Origin: Planctomycetaceae bacterium | GTDB taxonomy: Bacteria; Planctomycetota; Planctomycetia; Planctomycetales; Planctomycetaceae | Direction of reading: 5' to 3' | Assembly: GCA_015487825.1 (NCBI GenBank) | Contig: WFOZ01000594.1 | Location: 1-23,155 of the forward strand | DNA: 23,155 nucleotides | Position numbers and translations under genes: made by a program | The notes under the pieces: generated by a model | Database searches by the model: none | What the model was told of the DNA's origin: nothing | The model's input: only the letters and a program-made list of their open reading frames with translations | Part shown: positions 15,165-23,155 of the stretch, one piece after another | How positions within the stretch are numbered: position 1 is the first letter of the stretch | Layout of the letters: each line of letters begins with the position of its first letter

Positions 15165-17881
15165 ACCGGGTTGTCAATGCGGTATCGGGCCGTTTGAGTC
15201 TACGTGCGCCGCAGCGCGAATCACTTGAGGCGTTAGCAAAAGCGATAGAAGAGAGCGATAAACGGCTGCTTGACCCTAAGCGGGATATTCCAGCCTTATT
15301 GGATACGCTAAAAGCAGAGTTTCCCACCTTGGCTGATTTTGAACGCGAATTTCCGTCGCTCTGTTTTGCTCTGGCCACTGGTGTGGGTAAAACCCGTTTG
15401 ATGGGTGCGTTCATTAGTTATCTGCACCTGGCTCACGGCATTAATAATTTCTTTGTACTGGCACCCAACCTGACCATTTACGATAAGTTGATTAAAGACT
15501 TTACCCCGGGCAACCCCAAGTATGTGTTTAAAGGCATAGCTGAGTTCGCCACCAACCCGCCCGATGTTGTGACCGGAGATGATTACGAACAGCGCGGTGC
15601 TCAGGTGATGGGTGATATCTGGACTCAAGTGCGGGTAAATGTGTTCAATATTTCTAAAATCAATTCAGAAGTGCGTGGGGGTAAGGCTCCGCGTATCAAA
15701 CGCTTGTCAGAATATTTGGGGGATAGCTATTTCAATTATCTCTCTGAGCTGCCTGATTTGGTGTTGTTGATGGATGAGTCCCACCGCTATCGCGCCAGTG
15801 CCGGTGTACGTGCATTGAATGAGTTGAATCCGCTGTTTGGCCTGGAGCTGACCGCAACACCCTTTACAGAGAGCAACAAAGGCCCGGTGCCGTTCAAAAA
15901 TGTGGTGGTGGACTATCCACTGGCCCGTGCCATGGATGACGGCTTTGTCAAAGAACCTGCCGTGGTGACACAACGAAACTTCGATGCTTCGCAATATAGC
16001 AAGGAAGAGATGGAACGCATCAAATTGATGGATGGCATACGCCTGCACGAGCAGACCAAGGTGGAGTTGATGACCTATGCCCGTCAGAGTGACCTGCCCG
16101 TGGTCAAGCCCTTCATGTTGGTGATTGCCCGAGACACAACCCACGCCGCTGATCTATTAACCGTGTTGGAAGAGGTGTTTGATGCGCGTTACAAAGGCAA
16201 AGTCATTCAGGTCGATAGTAGCCGAAGCGGTGCGGCAGAAGAGGAGATGATCACTCGCCTGCTGGCGGTGGAGAGTGTAGATGAGCCGACCGAGATCGTC
16301 ATTCACGTCAACATGCTAAAAGAGGGCTGGGACGTAACCAACCTTTACACCATCGTGCCATTGCGTGCTGCCAACGCCCGTACCTTGATTGAGCAATCCA
16401 TTGGTCGTGGTCTGCGCCTACCCTATGGCAAACGTACCGGGGTGAGTGCGGTGGATCGATTAAGCATCGTTGCCCATGATCGATTCCAGGAGATCGTTGA
16501 TGAGGCCAATAACCCGGACAACCCCTTGCGCCTGAAGCAAATAATTCTGGATGCTCCAGATGAAGATGAAGCAATAGAGAGCGTGGAAGTCGTTTCAACA
16601 CTCGATAGCTTTTTCACTGGCAGCAGACCTGTCGGCAGTGCTGGTACCGATTACTCATCGCCTGAAATTGATGATGTAGCGCCGGTCTTTAACGGTGTGG
16701 CAGAGGCAGAAGTCGCCAAGGTCGTTATGGAAGTGATGAACAAATTTCACAAGCAACCTGAGCAAGTCCCTACCAGCAAAGCGTTTCTGAACAAGCAAGT
16801 GCAACAGGCCGTAGTCAAGGCGGTGAGCGAACAGTTAACCGACAAACAGCAATCCTTGTTGCAAGATGAAGAGCAAGTGGCGCTGGTTGATATTGTTGCT
16901 AAAACGGCCGAGCTGGTCGTGCAACACACAATTGATATTCCTCGTGTCGTGGTTGTGCCTACTGGTGAAGTCAGTTATGGCTATAAACCTTTCACATTGG
17001 ATCTGTCTCATCTGAATCTGCAACCGGCTGAACGGGATATTGTTATCCAAAGTCTGGAGACCAATGAGCAAGAGACGATGACCGCCCAGGTAGGTATCGC
17101 TGAATCCCGCCCAGAAAACTACATCATTCACGCACTGGTTGATTACGATGATATCTCTTACGATGAACATGCTGATTTGATCTATGAATTAGCAAACCAG
17201 GCGGTTGAGCATCTTAGGGGCTATCTATCCGACGATGAAGTGAACAACGTATTGGATGGTAACCGTGCTCTGTTGGCAAAGACGATCCATATTCAAATGG
17301 CTGAAAACTTCTGGGAAGAGGCTTCAGGTTATGAGGTAAAAGTAAGTAGCGGATTCACGCCGCTAAAACCTTGCGCCTACACCGCGACCAAAGGCCAAAC
17401 GCTGCATAACTACCGCGACACCGTAATGGCGAAAGGTAAGATCAAGCAGATGTTGTTTGGCCATTTCAATAAATGTCTCTATCCCATACAGAAGTTTGAC
17501 TCCGATACCGAGCGCCGTTTTTCCGTAATTGTTGAACGTGATTGCGAGAAGTGGTTTAAACCCGCAAAAGGGCAGTTTCAGATCTATTACAAATCAGGTA
17601 TTGAAACCCCAGAATATGTTCCAGACTTTGTTGTAGAGATGCCAGACAAAGTGTTGATGGTAGAAACCAAGAGCACCCAGCACAGGGACGACAATGGTGA
17701 GTGGAATAAAGAAATTTTGGCAAAGGCAGTAGCTGGTGCGAAGTGGTGTGAAAACGCCAGCCAGCATCTAGTGGCCAATGGCGGTAAAGAGTGGAAATAT
17801 CTATTGATCCCGCATGATGAAGTTAAAGAGCATAATGTGATGGAGAGTTTTGTGCAGCGGTTTATATATACTTTGGAGTAG
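15161..17881 (+). CDS. Type III restriction Res-like DEAD-box helicase/nuclease
   Basis: The 906-aa protein has the SF2 motor of Res subunits: motif I ATGVGKT (72-78), Walker B as DESH (205-208), LTATPF, and a C-terminal lobe with NMLKEGWDVTNLYTIVPLRAA and IEQSIGRGLRLPYG. Near the C-terminus P821-D822 and E835-T-K837 form the PD-(D/E)XK endonuclease site of type III enzymes. All motifs are intact, so it should be an active ATP-dependent nuclease. It overlaps the DUF1016 stop by 4 nt, with GGAGG upstream. Type III R-M normally has mod directly followed by res; here a second nuclease is inserted. It ends the tightly coupled part of the operon, and the next gene is 163 bp away. Confidence 0.9.
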   Translation: MNRVVNAVSGRLSLRAPQRESLEALAKAIEESDKRLLDPKRDIPALLDTLKAEFPTLADFEREFPSLCFALATGVGKTRLMGAFISYLHLAHGINNFFVLAPNLTIYDKLIKDFTPGNPKYVFKGIAEFATNPPDVVTGDDYEQRGAQVMGDIWTQVRVNVFNISKINSEVRGGKAPRIKRLSEYLGDSYFNYLSELPDLVLLMDESHRYRASAGVRALNELNPLFGLELTATPFTESNKGPVPFKNVVVDYPLARAMDDGFVKEPAVVTQRNFDASQYSKEEMERIKLMDGIRLHEQTKVELMTYARQSDLPVVKPFMLVIARDTTHAADLLTVLEEVFDARYKGKVIQVDSSRSGAAEEEMITRLLAVESVDEPTEIVIHVNMLKEGWDVTNLYTIVPLRAANARTLIEQSIGRGLRLPYGKRTGVSAVDRLSIVAHDRFQEIVDEANNPDNPLRLKQIILDAPDEDEAIESVEVVSTLDSFFTGSRPVGSAGTDYSSPEIDDVAPVFNGVAEAEVAKVVMEVMNKFHKQPEQVPTSKAFLNKQVQQAVVKAVSEQLTDKQQSLLQDEEQVALVDIVAKTAELVVQHTIDIPRVVVVPTGEVSYGYKPFTLDLSHLNLQPAERDIVIQSLETNEQETMTAQVGIAESRPENYIIHALVDYDDISYDEHADLIYELANQAVEHLRGYLSDDEVNNVLDGNRALLAKTIHIQMAENFWEEASGYEVKVSSGFTPLKPCAYTATKGQTLHNYRDTVMAKGKIKQMLFGHFNKCLYPIQKFDSDTERRFSVIVERDCEKWFKPAKGQFQIYYKSGIETPEYVPDFVVEMPDKVLMVETKSTQHRDDNGEWNKEILAKAVAGAKWCENASQHLVANGGKEWKYLLIPHDEVKEHNVMESFVQRFIYTLE

Positions 17882-17900
17882 GATGGTGTTCAATATCGGT

Positions 17901-17936
17901 CTCGTTCCCATGCTCCGGCGTGGGAACCAGAATAAA
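17901..17936. repeat. GTTCCCA palindromic repeat, copy 1
   Basis: An inverted repeat (GTTCCCATGC and GCGTGGGAAC, 10 bp with one G-U pair, 4-nt loop, 17904-17927) is preceded by CTC and followed by CAGAATAAA. Repeats of this GTTCCCA..TGGGAAC type are scattered in many gammaproteobacterial genomes. A diverged second copy lies at 20768-20863, so the two flank the ATPase gene. Confidence 0.6.
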
Positions 17937-18044
17937 GGATGTATCCGATTGATAAAAACGGAGAATATATTTTATATGGATTACGGTTCGATATCGTTTT
18001 AATTCTTCTGGAATAACGCTAGCCTTCACAAAAAGGATATATCA

Positions 18045-20708
18045 ATGACCACTCCTGTTAACGCCATACAATCAATAGTTGAATGGTCAAAAAATCTTCC
18101 CAATTGGCAGTCCGATGCTCTCAGACGTTTATTTGTAAATGGTGATTTATCTCAAGAAGAGAAGCTGGAAATTATTGATATGGCAAAAATGGCAAATGGG
18201 ATAGTACTCGATCCTGTACCGCCGACAGCAATTCCATTCGCGGAATCACATGCGCCTGGGCAGTCACATAGCAAGGACATTATATATATCCGCAAAATCA
18301 GAGACGTCAAAAATGTCAACGCGCTAGCTAGTGGGCAAACTATTACGTTAGGCGCGAAGGGTATCACGGTTATCTATGGTGATAATGGTTCAGGAAAGTC
18401 AGGGTATAGTCGTTTGCTAAAACGAGCCTGTCGCACACGGCATACTGAAAAAATATTGCCAAATATCTTTTCGAAATCTTCCACACCTTCCATTCCTGAG
18501 GCAGTATTCGATATTCAGGTTGAAGAGTCCGGTAAAGAAGAGCCCTTATATTGGAAAGAAGGTTCTCTAACTCCCGATAAGCTGTCGCAAATAGCGGTTT
18601 TTGATACACATTGCGCTCGTGTTTTTGTGGATGAAGCAAACACTGTAAGCTTCATTCCATACGGGCTTGATGTCTTTCCAAAACTGGTCAATTTGTTTGA
18701 TACCCTTAAATCAATCATTAATGATGAACGTACATTATTGCTGACACACGATGGTATATTGCAGGAGCTACTAGGCGAGCATGAGGTAGGAAAGATAATA
18801 GCTTCTCTGTCATCGAAAACAAAACCGGATATTATTGAAGCTCTTACTACAATTGTTGAGAGTGATCACCAAGAATATAAAAAACTAGATGTGGCCGTAA
18901 AGGCATTACAAGTCAATGATCCAGCCAAGCAGGCATTAACGATTCGTCAAACTAAACAGCGAATATCGCAGCTGAGAGATAAAATACAGAATTATTTTAA
19001 CAGACTAAATGACACTGCTGTTCAGAGGTTAAAGAGCGCATGGCAATTTGCAAAAACAAAATCAGATGCTGCCAAGTTGGCGTCAGTTAAACAATTCTCC
19101 GGCGAGCCACTAACAGGGGTCGGTAGTGATGCCTGGAGGGAAATGTACAAGCACGCACGAGAATACTCTATTCAAAATGCATATCCTGATAAGCCGTTCC
19201 CCGTGATAGATGGTGGTAGTTATTGTTTGCTGTGTATGCAAACGCTTGATTCTGATGCACAGGGTCGTATGAAGCGATTTGAAAATTACGTTGTTGATAA
19301 GACAGAAAAAGAAGCTAGTGATTCTAAAAAAGCATTTATTGTATTGTTTGCTCCAATTAAAGATCTACGTATTGATGAAATAGATCCGACATTAATTGCT
19401 GTAATACGAGAAAAGAACTCTGAAACAGCAGATTTGTTGGAGAGTACCAATCAACATATCATGGAAGTAAAAGACTCAATCGTAGCTACTGTGAAAACAG
19501 GGGATTGGCAATCTATCAAACAACTTAAAATACACATACTAAATGAACTCAAGCTAATGATCGATAGCGTTGAGGAAGAAGCCAAAGCAAAGGATAAACT
19601 TGTTAAACAAGAAGAGCAGAAACAAATAATTCAGAAGCATATGGAGCTTGCGGCAAGAATCAAACTAAATAAAAATAAAGCTAGTGTTCTTGATCATATT
19701 AAAAGGTTTAAGGAAGCGGATTGTCTGAAAAATATCATTGATAGCCTTAACAGTCGGCCAGTATCAACTAAGGCGGCTCAACTTACTCAACAAATTTTAA
19801 CTACAGAGTTACGCAATGCAATAAGTATTGAGTTGAATTGTCTCAATATAAATCATATTAATCTAGGGTTAAAACCTTCTTCACCAAAGGGTAATACCCT
19901 GCATCAATTGGTTATAGCTGATACAAAAAATACTGGCAAGTTAACAAAGATACTAAGTGAAGGCGAACAACATGTTATAGCGATAGCCTCATTTTTGGCA
20001 GAGCTTAGTCTGTCTCCGATCAAAGGAGGTATTGTGTTCGACGATCCCGCAAGTTCTTTAGATCATAAATGGGCTGAACGAATAGCAGAACGCCTAATCA
20101 AAGAGGGGAATGAGCGCCAAGTAATAATATTTACTCATAACATCAGCTTTTTATTGGCACTTTATAAGTATTCTGCAAAACATCAAGTCAAAATTTCTTC
20201 TCAAAATTTACGGCGAATAGCAAGTTCTTCTGGGCAATGTCATGATGAATTGCCGTGGAGTGCGAGAAATACTGCCAAGCGAAAAGAAAAACTTGCCGAG
20301 TTATCTCAGCAGGCAAGAAAAGCCTATAAAGATGATCCCGACAGTGATGAGTATCAAAAACTGCATGATCAATTTTACAGTGGGCTACGCTCCACTTGGG
20401 AGCGAGCAGTTGAGGAGTTGCTACTCAATAATGTTGTAATGCGTTTTGATAGTGGAATTTCAACTCAATTGCTTAATGGCGTTACTGTTGATGATGACGA
20501 TTATTTAACTGTATTTAATGCTATGAGTCATTCCTCCGCTGGGATTAGTGCACATGATCATGCAGCTGAACAACATGATCAAATAAATACACCTGATGAT
20601 ATGGATAGTGAGATTAAGAAATTGAAAGAATTTGGAAAAAATATTGAAAAGAAGCGGAAAGAGACTGTGGCGAGAAGAAAAACAAATATAAAAGCACCAA
20701 CACATTAG
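18045..20708 (+). CDS. Large ABC/RecF-like ATPase, possible PrrC/RloC-type effector
   Basis: The 887-aa protein has a split ABC ATPase head. Walker A is GDNGSGKS (112-119); the ABC signature LSEGEQ (637-642) and Walker B GIVFDDPASSLDH (D666-D667) come far downstream. Coiled-coil arms lie between, with a CLLC pair (394-397) near their centre that resembles a zinc-hook cysteine pair. After the head, a C-terminal extension carries R782-x3-E786 and H829, an order that recalls the Arg-Glu-His triad of PrrC/RloC anticodon nucleases; this is suggestive only. AAGGAT precedes the ATG. The gene is AT-rich and flanked by GTTCCCA repeats, so it may be an independent insert. PrrC-type proteins accompany R-M systems and act when restriction fails, a role that would fit here. 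Confidence 0.7.
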   Translation: MTTPVNAIQSIVEWSKNLPNWQSDALRRLFVNGDLSQEEKLEIIDMAKMANGIVLDPVPPTAIPFAESHAPGQSHSKDIIYIRKIRDVKNVNALASGQTITLGAKGITVIYGDNGSGKSGYSRLLKRACRTRHTEKILPNIFSKSSTPSIPEAVFDIQVEESGKEEPLYWKEGSLTPDKLSQIAVFDTHCARVFVDEANTVSFIPYGLDVFPKLVNLFDTLKSIINDERTLLLTHDGILQELLGEHEVGKIIASLSSKTKPDIIEALTTIVESDHQEYKKLDVAVKALQVNDPAKQALTIRQTKQRISQLRDKIQNYFNRLNDTAVQRLKSAWQFAKTKSDAAKLASVKQFSGEPLTGVGSDAWREMYKHAREYSIQNAYPDKPFPVIDGGSYCLLCMQTLDSDAQGRMKRFENYVVDKTEKEASDSKKAFIVLFAPIKDLRIDEIDPTLIAVIREKNSETADLLESTNQHIMEVKDSIVATVKTGDWQSIKQLKIHILNELKLMIDSVEEEAKAKDKLVKQEEQKQIIQKHMELAARIKLNKNKASVLDHIKRFKEADCLKNIIDSLNSRPVSTKAAQLTQQILTTELRNAISIELNCLNINHINLGLKPSSPKGNTLHQLVIADTKNTGKLTKILSEGEQHVIAIASFLAELSLSPIKGGIVFDDPASSLDHKWAERIAERLIKEGNERQVIIFTHNISFLLALYKYSAKHQVKISSQNLRRIASSSGQCHDELPWSARNTAKRKEKLAELSQQARKAYKDDPDSDEYQKLHDQFYSGLRSTWERAVEELLLNNVVMRFDSGISTQLLNGVTVDDDDYLTVFNAMSHSSAGISAHDHAAEQHDQINTPDDMDSEIKKLKEFGKNIEKKRKETVARRKTNIKAPTH

Positions 20709-20715
20709 ATGTAGA

Positions 20716-20734
20716 ACGCTTCATCATAAAGCGT
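20716..20734 (+). terminator. Weak hairpin after the ATPase gene
   Basis: ACGCTT and AAGCGT (6 bp, 7-nt loop) lie 8 nt after the stop codon and are followed by CTTCACAC, without a clear U tract. The position suits a terminator, but the sequence support is weak. Confidence 0.3.
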
Positions 20735-20741
20735 CTTCACA

Positions 20742-20761
20742 CTTCACACCTCACACTGGCA
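20742..20761 (+). repeat. Near-exact duplicate of the sbcD 5' coding end
   Basis: CTTCACACCTCACACTGGCA at 20742-20761 matches 19 of 20 bases at 20892-20911 inside sbcD (codons 4-10, LHTSDWH). The copies are exactly 150 bp apart and bracket the second GTTCCCA repeat. It may be a remnant of an earlier sbcD start or a duplication made when the repeat inserted. Confidence 0.5.
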
Positions 20762-20767
20762 TCTTGT

Positions 20768-20863
20768 CTCGTTCCCATGCTCTTAGGTAGGAGATGCTAC
20801 GATAATGGAAGAATAACGTACTGCATGGGTTCCCACGGATGATTGCGGGGACCAGAATAAAAA
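20768..20863. repeat. GTTCCCA repeat, copy 2, expanded or composite
   Basis: The left end CTCGTTCCCATGCTC and right end GGGACCAGAATAAA match the two halves of copy 1. About 65 bp between them include a further GGTTCCCACG (20829-20838). It looks like two fused or rearranged repeat units. It lies directly upstream of sbcD. Confidence 0.5.
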
Positions 20864-20882
20864 AAGGTAACACTAACATCCC

Positions 20883-22142
20883 ATGAAAATCCTTCACACC
20901 TCAGACTGGCACTTAGGCCGTTCACTCTACGGCCGAAAACGCTACGAAGAGTTTGAAGCATTTTTATCCTGGTTAGCCGAAACCATCCAGCAACAGCAGG
21001 CGGATGTTCTGCTGGTGGCTGGCGATGTCTTTGATACAACAGCTCCAAGCAATCGAGCACAAGAGCTATATTATCGCTTTTTGTGCCGTATAGCGGCCTC
21101 CTCTTGTCGTCATGTCATCGTAATTGCCGGTAATCATGACTCGCCTTCATTTCTGAATGCACCAAAAGAACTGTTACGTGCGCTTGATGTTCATGTCATT
21201 GGTTCAACCACGGAAAATCGTGAAGATGAAGTACTGTTATTGCAAAGTCAGGATGGCTCTCCAGAACTCATCATCTGTGCGGTGCCTTATCTAAGGGATC
21301 GTGATATTCGCATGGCGGAAGCGGGTGAAAGCATTGACGACAAAGAGCGTAAGCTGATTGAAGGCATACGCTCTCACTATGCTGAGGTGGGAGCGCTGGC
21401 CGAGCAGAAGCGCTTATCGGTAAAAGAAGCACTAGGCGTTGATCTACCAATTGTTGCTATGGGACATCTTTTTGCCGCAGGCGGACAAACGGTTGATGGC
21501 GATGGTACTCGTCCGCTTTATGTCGGATCACTGGCGCATGTGACTTCAGCTATTTTCCCGGAGTGTATTGATTATCTTGCCTTGGGGCACTTGCATGTTC
21601 CTCAAAAAGTGAATGGCTCTGAGGTGATGCGATACTGTGGTTCGCCACTGCCAATGGGCTTTGGTGAGGCAAAACAAGAGAAGAGTGTTTGCATTGTTGA
21701 GTTTTCCAACAATGAGGCAAGCGAGACGCAGGTTACACAAGTCTCACAAATTAAGGTGCCGCTGTTTCAACGACTCGCACGAATACAAGGTTCCTGGGAT
21801 GAAATATCTGCCCAAATTTTGGAACTTTCTGTCACACAAAACCAGGCTTGGCTGGAAATTATCTATGACGGTGAAGAGGTCATTGCTGATCTGCGTGAAC
21901 GCCTGGAAGATGCCATTTCTAAAACTGAGATGGAGCTGCTTCGCGTCAGGAATAACCGGATCATAGATCGTGTTCTCAACCGCATCCACGATGACGAGAC
22001 GCTTGATGATTTGAATGTCAATGATGTATTTGAGCGTTGCTTAGATGCTCATGAGGTGGTTAAAGAACAACGCCCAGAACTGCTGCTTGCTTACCAAGAG
22101 ATAGTCACGTCTCTCCATGAAAAAGATACCCGAGTAGAATAG
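20883..22142 (+). CDS. sbcD: Exonuclease SbcCD subunit D (Mre11-type nuclease)
   Basis: The 419-aa protein has all metallophosphoesterase motifs: D8-x-H10 (HTSDWHLG), G47-D48 (VAGDVFD), G83-N-H-D86, G194-H195 and G235-H-L-H238. Length is close to the roughly 400 aa of E. coli SbcD. With SbcC it forms the ATP-dependent nuclease that cuts hairpins and protein-blocked DNA ends. sbcC starts 8 nt after its stop, the usual two-gene operon. The ribosome-binding site is poor: AAAGGTAA lies about 13 nt upstream, and the upstream 140 bp contain a repeat and a duplicated piece of the gene's own start. Whether this is host chromosome or cargo cannot be decided from the window. Confidence 0.92.
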   Translation: MKILHTSDWHLGRSLYGRKRYEEFEAFLSWLAETIQQQQADVLLVAGDVFDTTAPSNRAQELYYRFLCRIAASSCRHVIVIAGNHDSPSFLNAPKELLRALDVHVIGSTTENREDEVLLLQSQDGSPELIICAVPYLRDRDIRMAEAGESIDDKERKLIEGIRSHYAEVGALAEQKRLSVKEALGVDLPIVAMGHLFAAGGQTVDGDGTRPLYVGSLAHVTSAIFPECIDYLALGHLHVPQKVNGSEVMRYCGSPLPMGFGEAKQEKSVCIVEFSNNEASETQVTQVSQIKVPLFQRLARIQGSWDEISAQILELSVTQNQAWLEIIYDGEEVIADLRERLEDAISKTEMELLRVRNNRIIDRVLNRIHDDETLDDLNVNDVFERCLDAHEVVKEQRPELLLAYQEIVTSLHEKDTRVE

Positions 22143-22150
22143 AGACGGTT

Positions 22151-23155
22151 ATGCGAATTCTCAATATACGGTTTAAAAATCTGAATTCACTCGTGGGTGA
22201 ATGGGAGATTGATTTAACAGACCCAGCCTATACATCCAACGGTATTTTCGCCATTACCGGCCCCACTGGTGCGGGTAAAACAACCATTCTTGATGCTATC
22301 TGTTTAGCGCTCTACGGTCAAACACCTCGTCTCGGTAGGGTGACTAAGAGCGACAATGAAATCATGTCTCAGCAGACGGGCGAATGTTTTTCTGAAGTGA
22401 CCTTCGAGACCCAATCCGGGCGGTTCCGTTGTCACTGGAGGCAGCACCGAGCACGTAAAAAGCCTGGCGGGGATCTTCAATCACCGAAGCACGAAATGGT
22501 AGAGGCTGATTCAGGGGATATATTGCAGGCCTCGCTACGTGGTGTTGCTGAACAGGTCGAAGCCACGACGGGTATGGATTTTGAGCGCTTCACACGTTCC
22601 ATGTTGTTGGCGCAAGGTGGGTTCGATGTTTTTCTACAGGCTGATCCGGGGGATCGTTCCCCTATTCTTGAACAACTGACCGGAACAGAAATTTACAGCC
22701 ATATTTCCAAGTCCGTTCATGAACGTCGCGCCGAGGAAGGAAAAAAGCTGGAGATTCTTCAGGCCGAACTGGATGGAATGCAACTGCTGAGTGAAGAAGA
22801 TGAACAGCAGTTGAAAGCAGGCCTAGAGCAGAAGATGCCCCAGGAAACCGAGCTAGCGAAACAGATGGATCAAAAAAGAGCGGCAATCACTTGGTTAGAG
22901 GGTATCGAAAGCCTTGAAAAAGAGTTGGCTTTGCTTGATAGGAAGAAACAGGACCTGCTTGCTCATCAAGAGGCATTTAAGCCTGAACTCGAAAAGCTTG
23001 AGCGCGCTAAACAGGCCCTGGAGTTGGCGGCTGAATACACCCGTCTCGACTTGTTGCGCCGTGGGCAGGAGACTGATCGCCAAGGTCTCGGCGATTGCCA
23101 GAAAGCGCTTCCCGAAAAAGAAACTGAAGTACAGCAGGCTGAAAAAGCCTTGAAG
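22151..23155 (+). CDS. sbcC: Exonuclease SbcCD subunit C (Rad50-type ATPase), N-terminal part
   Basis: The first 335 codons are present and the frame is open to the right edge; full-length SbcC proteins are about 1000-1200 aa. The start (MRILNIRFKNLNSL) is typical. Walker A is TGPTGAGKTT (about 36-45), the Q-loop region is SMLLAQGGFDVFLQA, and coiled-coil sequence begins near residue 175 (HERRAEEGKKLEILQAELDGM). The zinc hook, signature motif and Walker B lie beyond the window. It pairs with SbcD to form the nuclease complex, SbcC providing the ATP-driven clamp. AGAG lies about 7 nt before the ATG. Confidence 0.92.
   Translation, partial: MRILNIRFKNLNSLVGEWEIDLTDPAYTSNGIFAITGPTGAGKTTILDAICLALYGQTPRLGRVTKSDNEIMSQQTGECFSEVTFETQSGRFRCHWRQHRARKKPGGDLQSPKHEMVEADSGDILQASLRGVAEQVEATTGMDFERFTRSMLLAQGGFDVFLQADPGDRSPILEQLTGTEIYSHISKSVHERRAEEGKKLEILQAELDGMQLLSEEDEQQLKAGLEQKMPQETELAKQMDQKRAAITWLEGIESLEKELALLDRKKQDLLAHQEAFKPELEKLERAKQALELAAEYTRLDLLRRGQETDRQGLGDCQKALPEKETEVQQAEKALK

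Noticed and set aside
6806..17881. Assignment to BREX or DISARM because of the BrxR-like regulator, SNF2 helicase and methyltransferase
   Set aside because: No PglZ, BrxA/B/C/L, DrmA, DrmB or DrmC is encoded in the window, and the methyltransferase and nuclease are type III-like.
17883..18002. Short plus-strand frame between res and the ATPase gene
   Set aside because: About 40 codons, passes through the palindromic repeat, no ribosome-binding site of its own and no recognisable sequence.

Overview
The window looks like the junction between the backbone of an integrative conjugative element (ICE or genomic island) and a large defence cargo, in a proteobacterium that is probably a gammaproteobacterium. 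The evidence is the set of island-type families on the left (DUF3275, DUF6094 methyltransferase, DUF6573, a MGWLF-type protein, an island helicase, a YdjM-like protein), ordinary Shine-Dalgarno sites, moderate GC, and GTTCCCA..TGGGAAC repeats of a kind scattered in many gammaproteobacteria. Genus cannot be read from the sequence. No integrase, att site, conjugation gene, tRNA, rRNA or CRISPR array is visible.

Left block (1-6633, all minus strand). In transcription order it encodes four small proteins (57, 87, 82 and 120 aa), DUF3275, an unknown 205-aa protein, a MGWLF-type protein, the DUF6094 methyltransferase, DUF6573, an unknown 68-aa protein and a helicase that runs off the left edge. The gaps between these genes are highly structured. 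Six genes have a C/G-rich hairpin, most of them 40-47 nt before the start codon. Three of the longer gaps (1038-1131, 3737-3832, 5327-5416) carry diverged copies of one three-hairpin element. The paired bases covary between copies, and the wobble pairs show that the minus strand is the RNA. This is the most novel-looking signal in the window.

Boundary (6634-6805). A divergent, AT-rich intergenic region separates the minus-strand block from the plus-strand cargo.

Right block (6806-23155, all plus strand). A WYL-domain regulator of the BrxR/CapW type opens a tightly packed operon: SNF2-family helicase, AIPR-family protein with a PD-(D/E)XK-like motif, beta-class adenine methyltransferase (type III Mod-like), DUF1016/YhcG nuclease, and type III Res-like helicase-nuclease. 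Start and stop codons overlap at SNF2/AIPR, Mod/DUF1016 and DUF1016/Res. The DUF1016 nuclease sits between mod and res, which are normally adjacent. The natural reading is a multi-nuclease, methylation-guarded anti-phage system of type III R-M ancestry. It does not match BREX or DISARM in gene content.

Downstream, an AT-rich gene for a large ABC/RecF-like ATPase (CxxC in its middle, R-x3-E and a distant H near its C-terminus) stands alone between two related GTTCCCA repeats. It is followed by sbcD and the first 335 codons of sbcC, a Mre11-Rad50-type nuclease that may be host sequence or further cargo.
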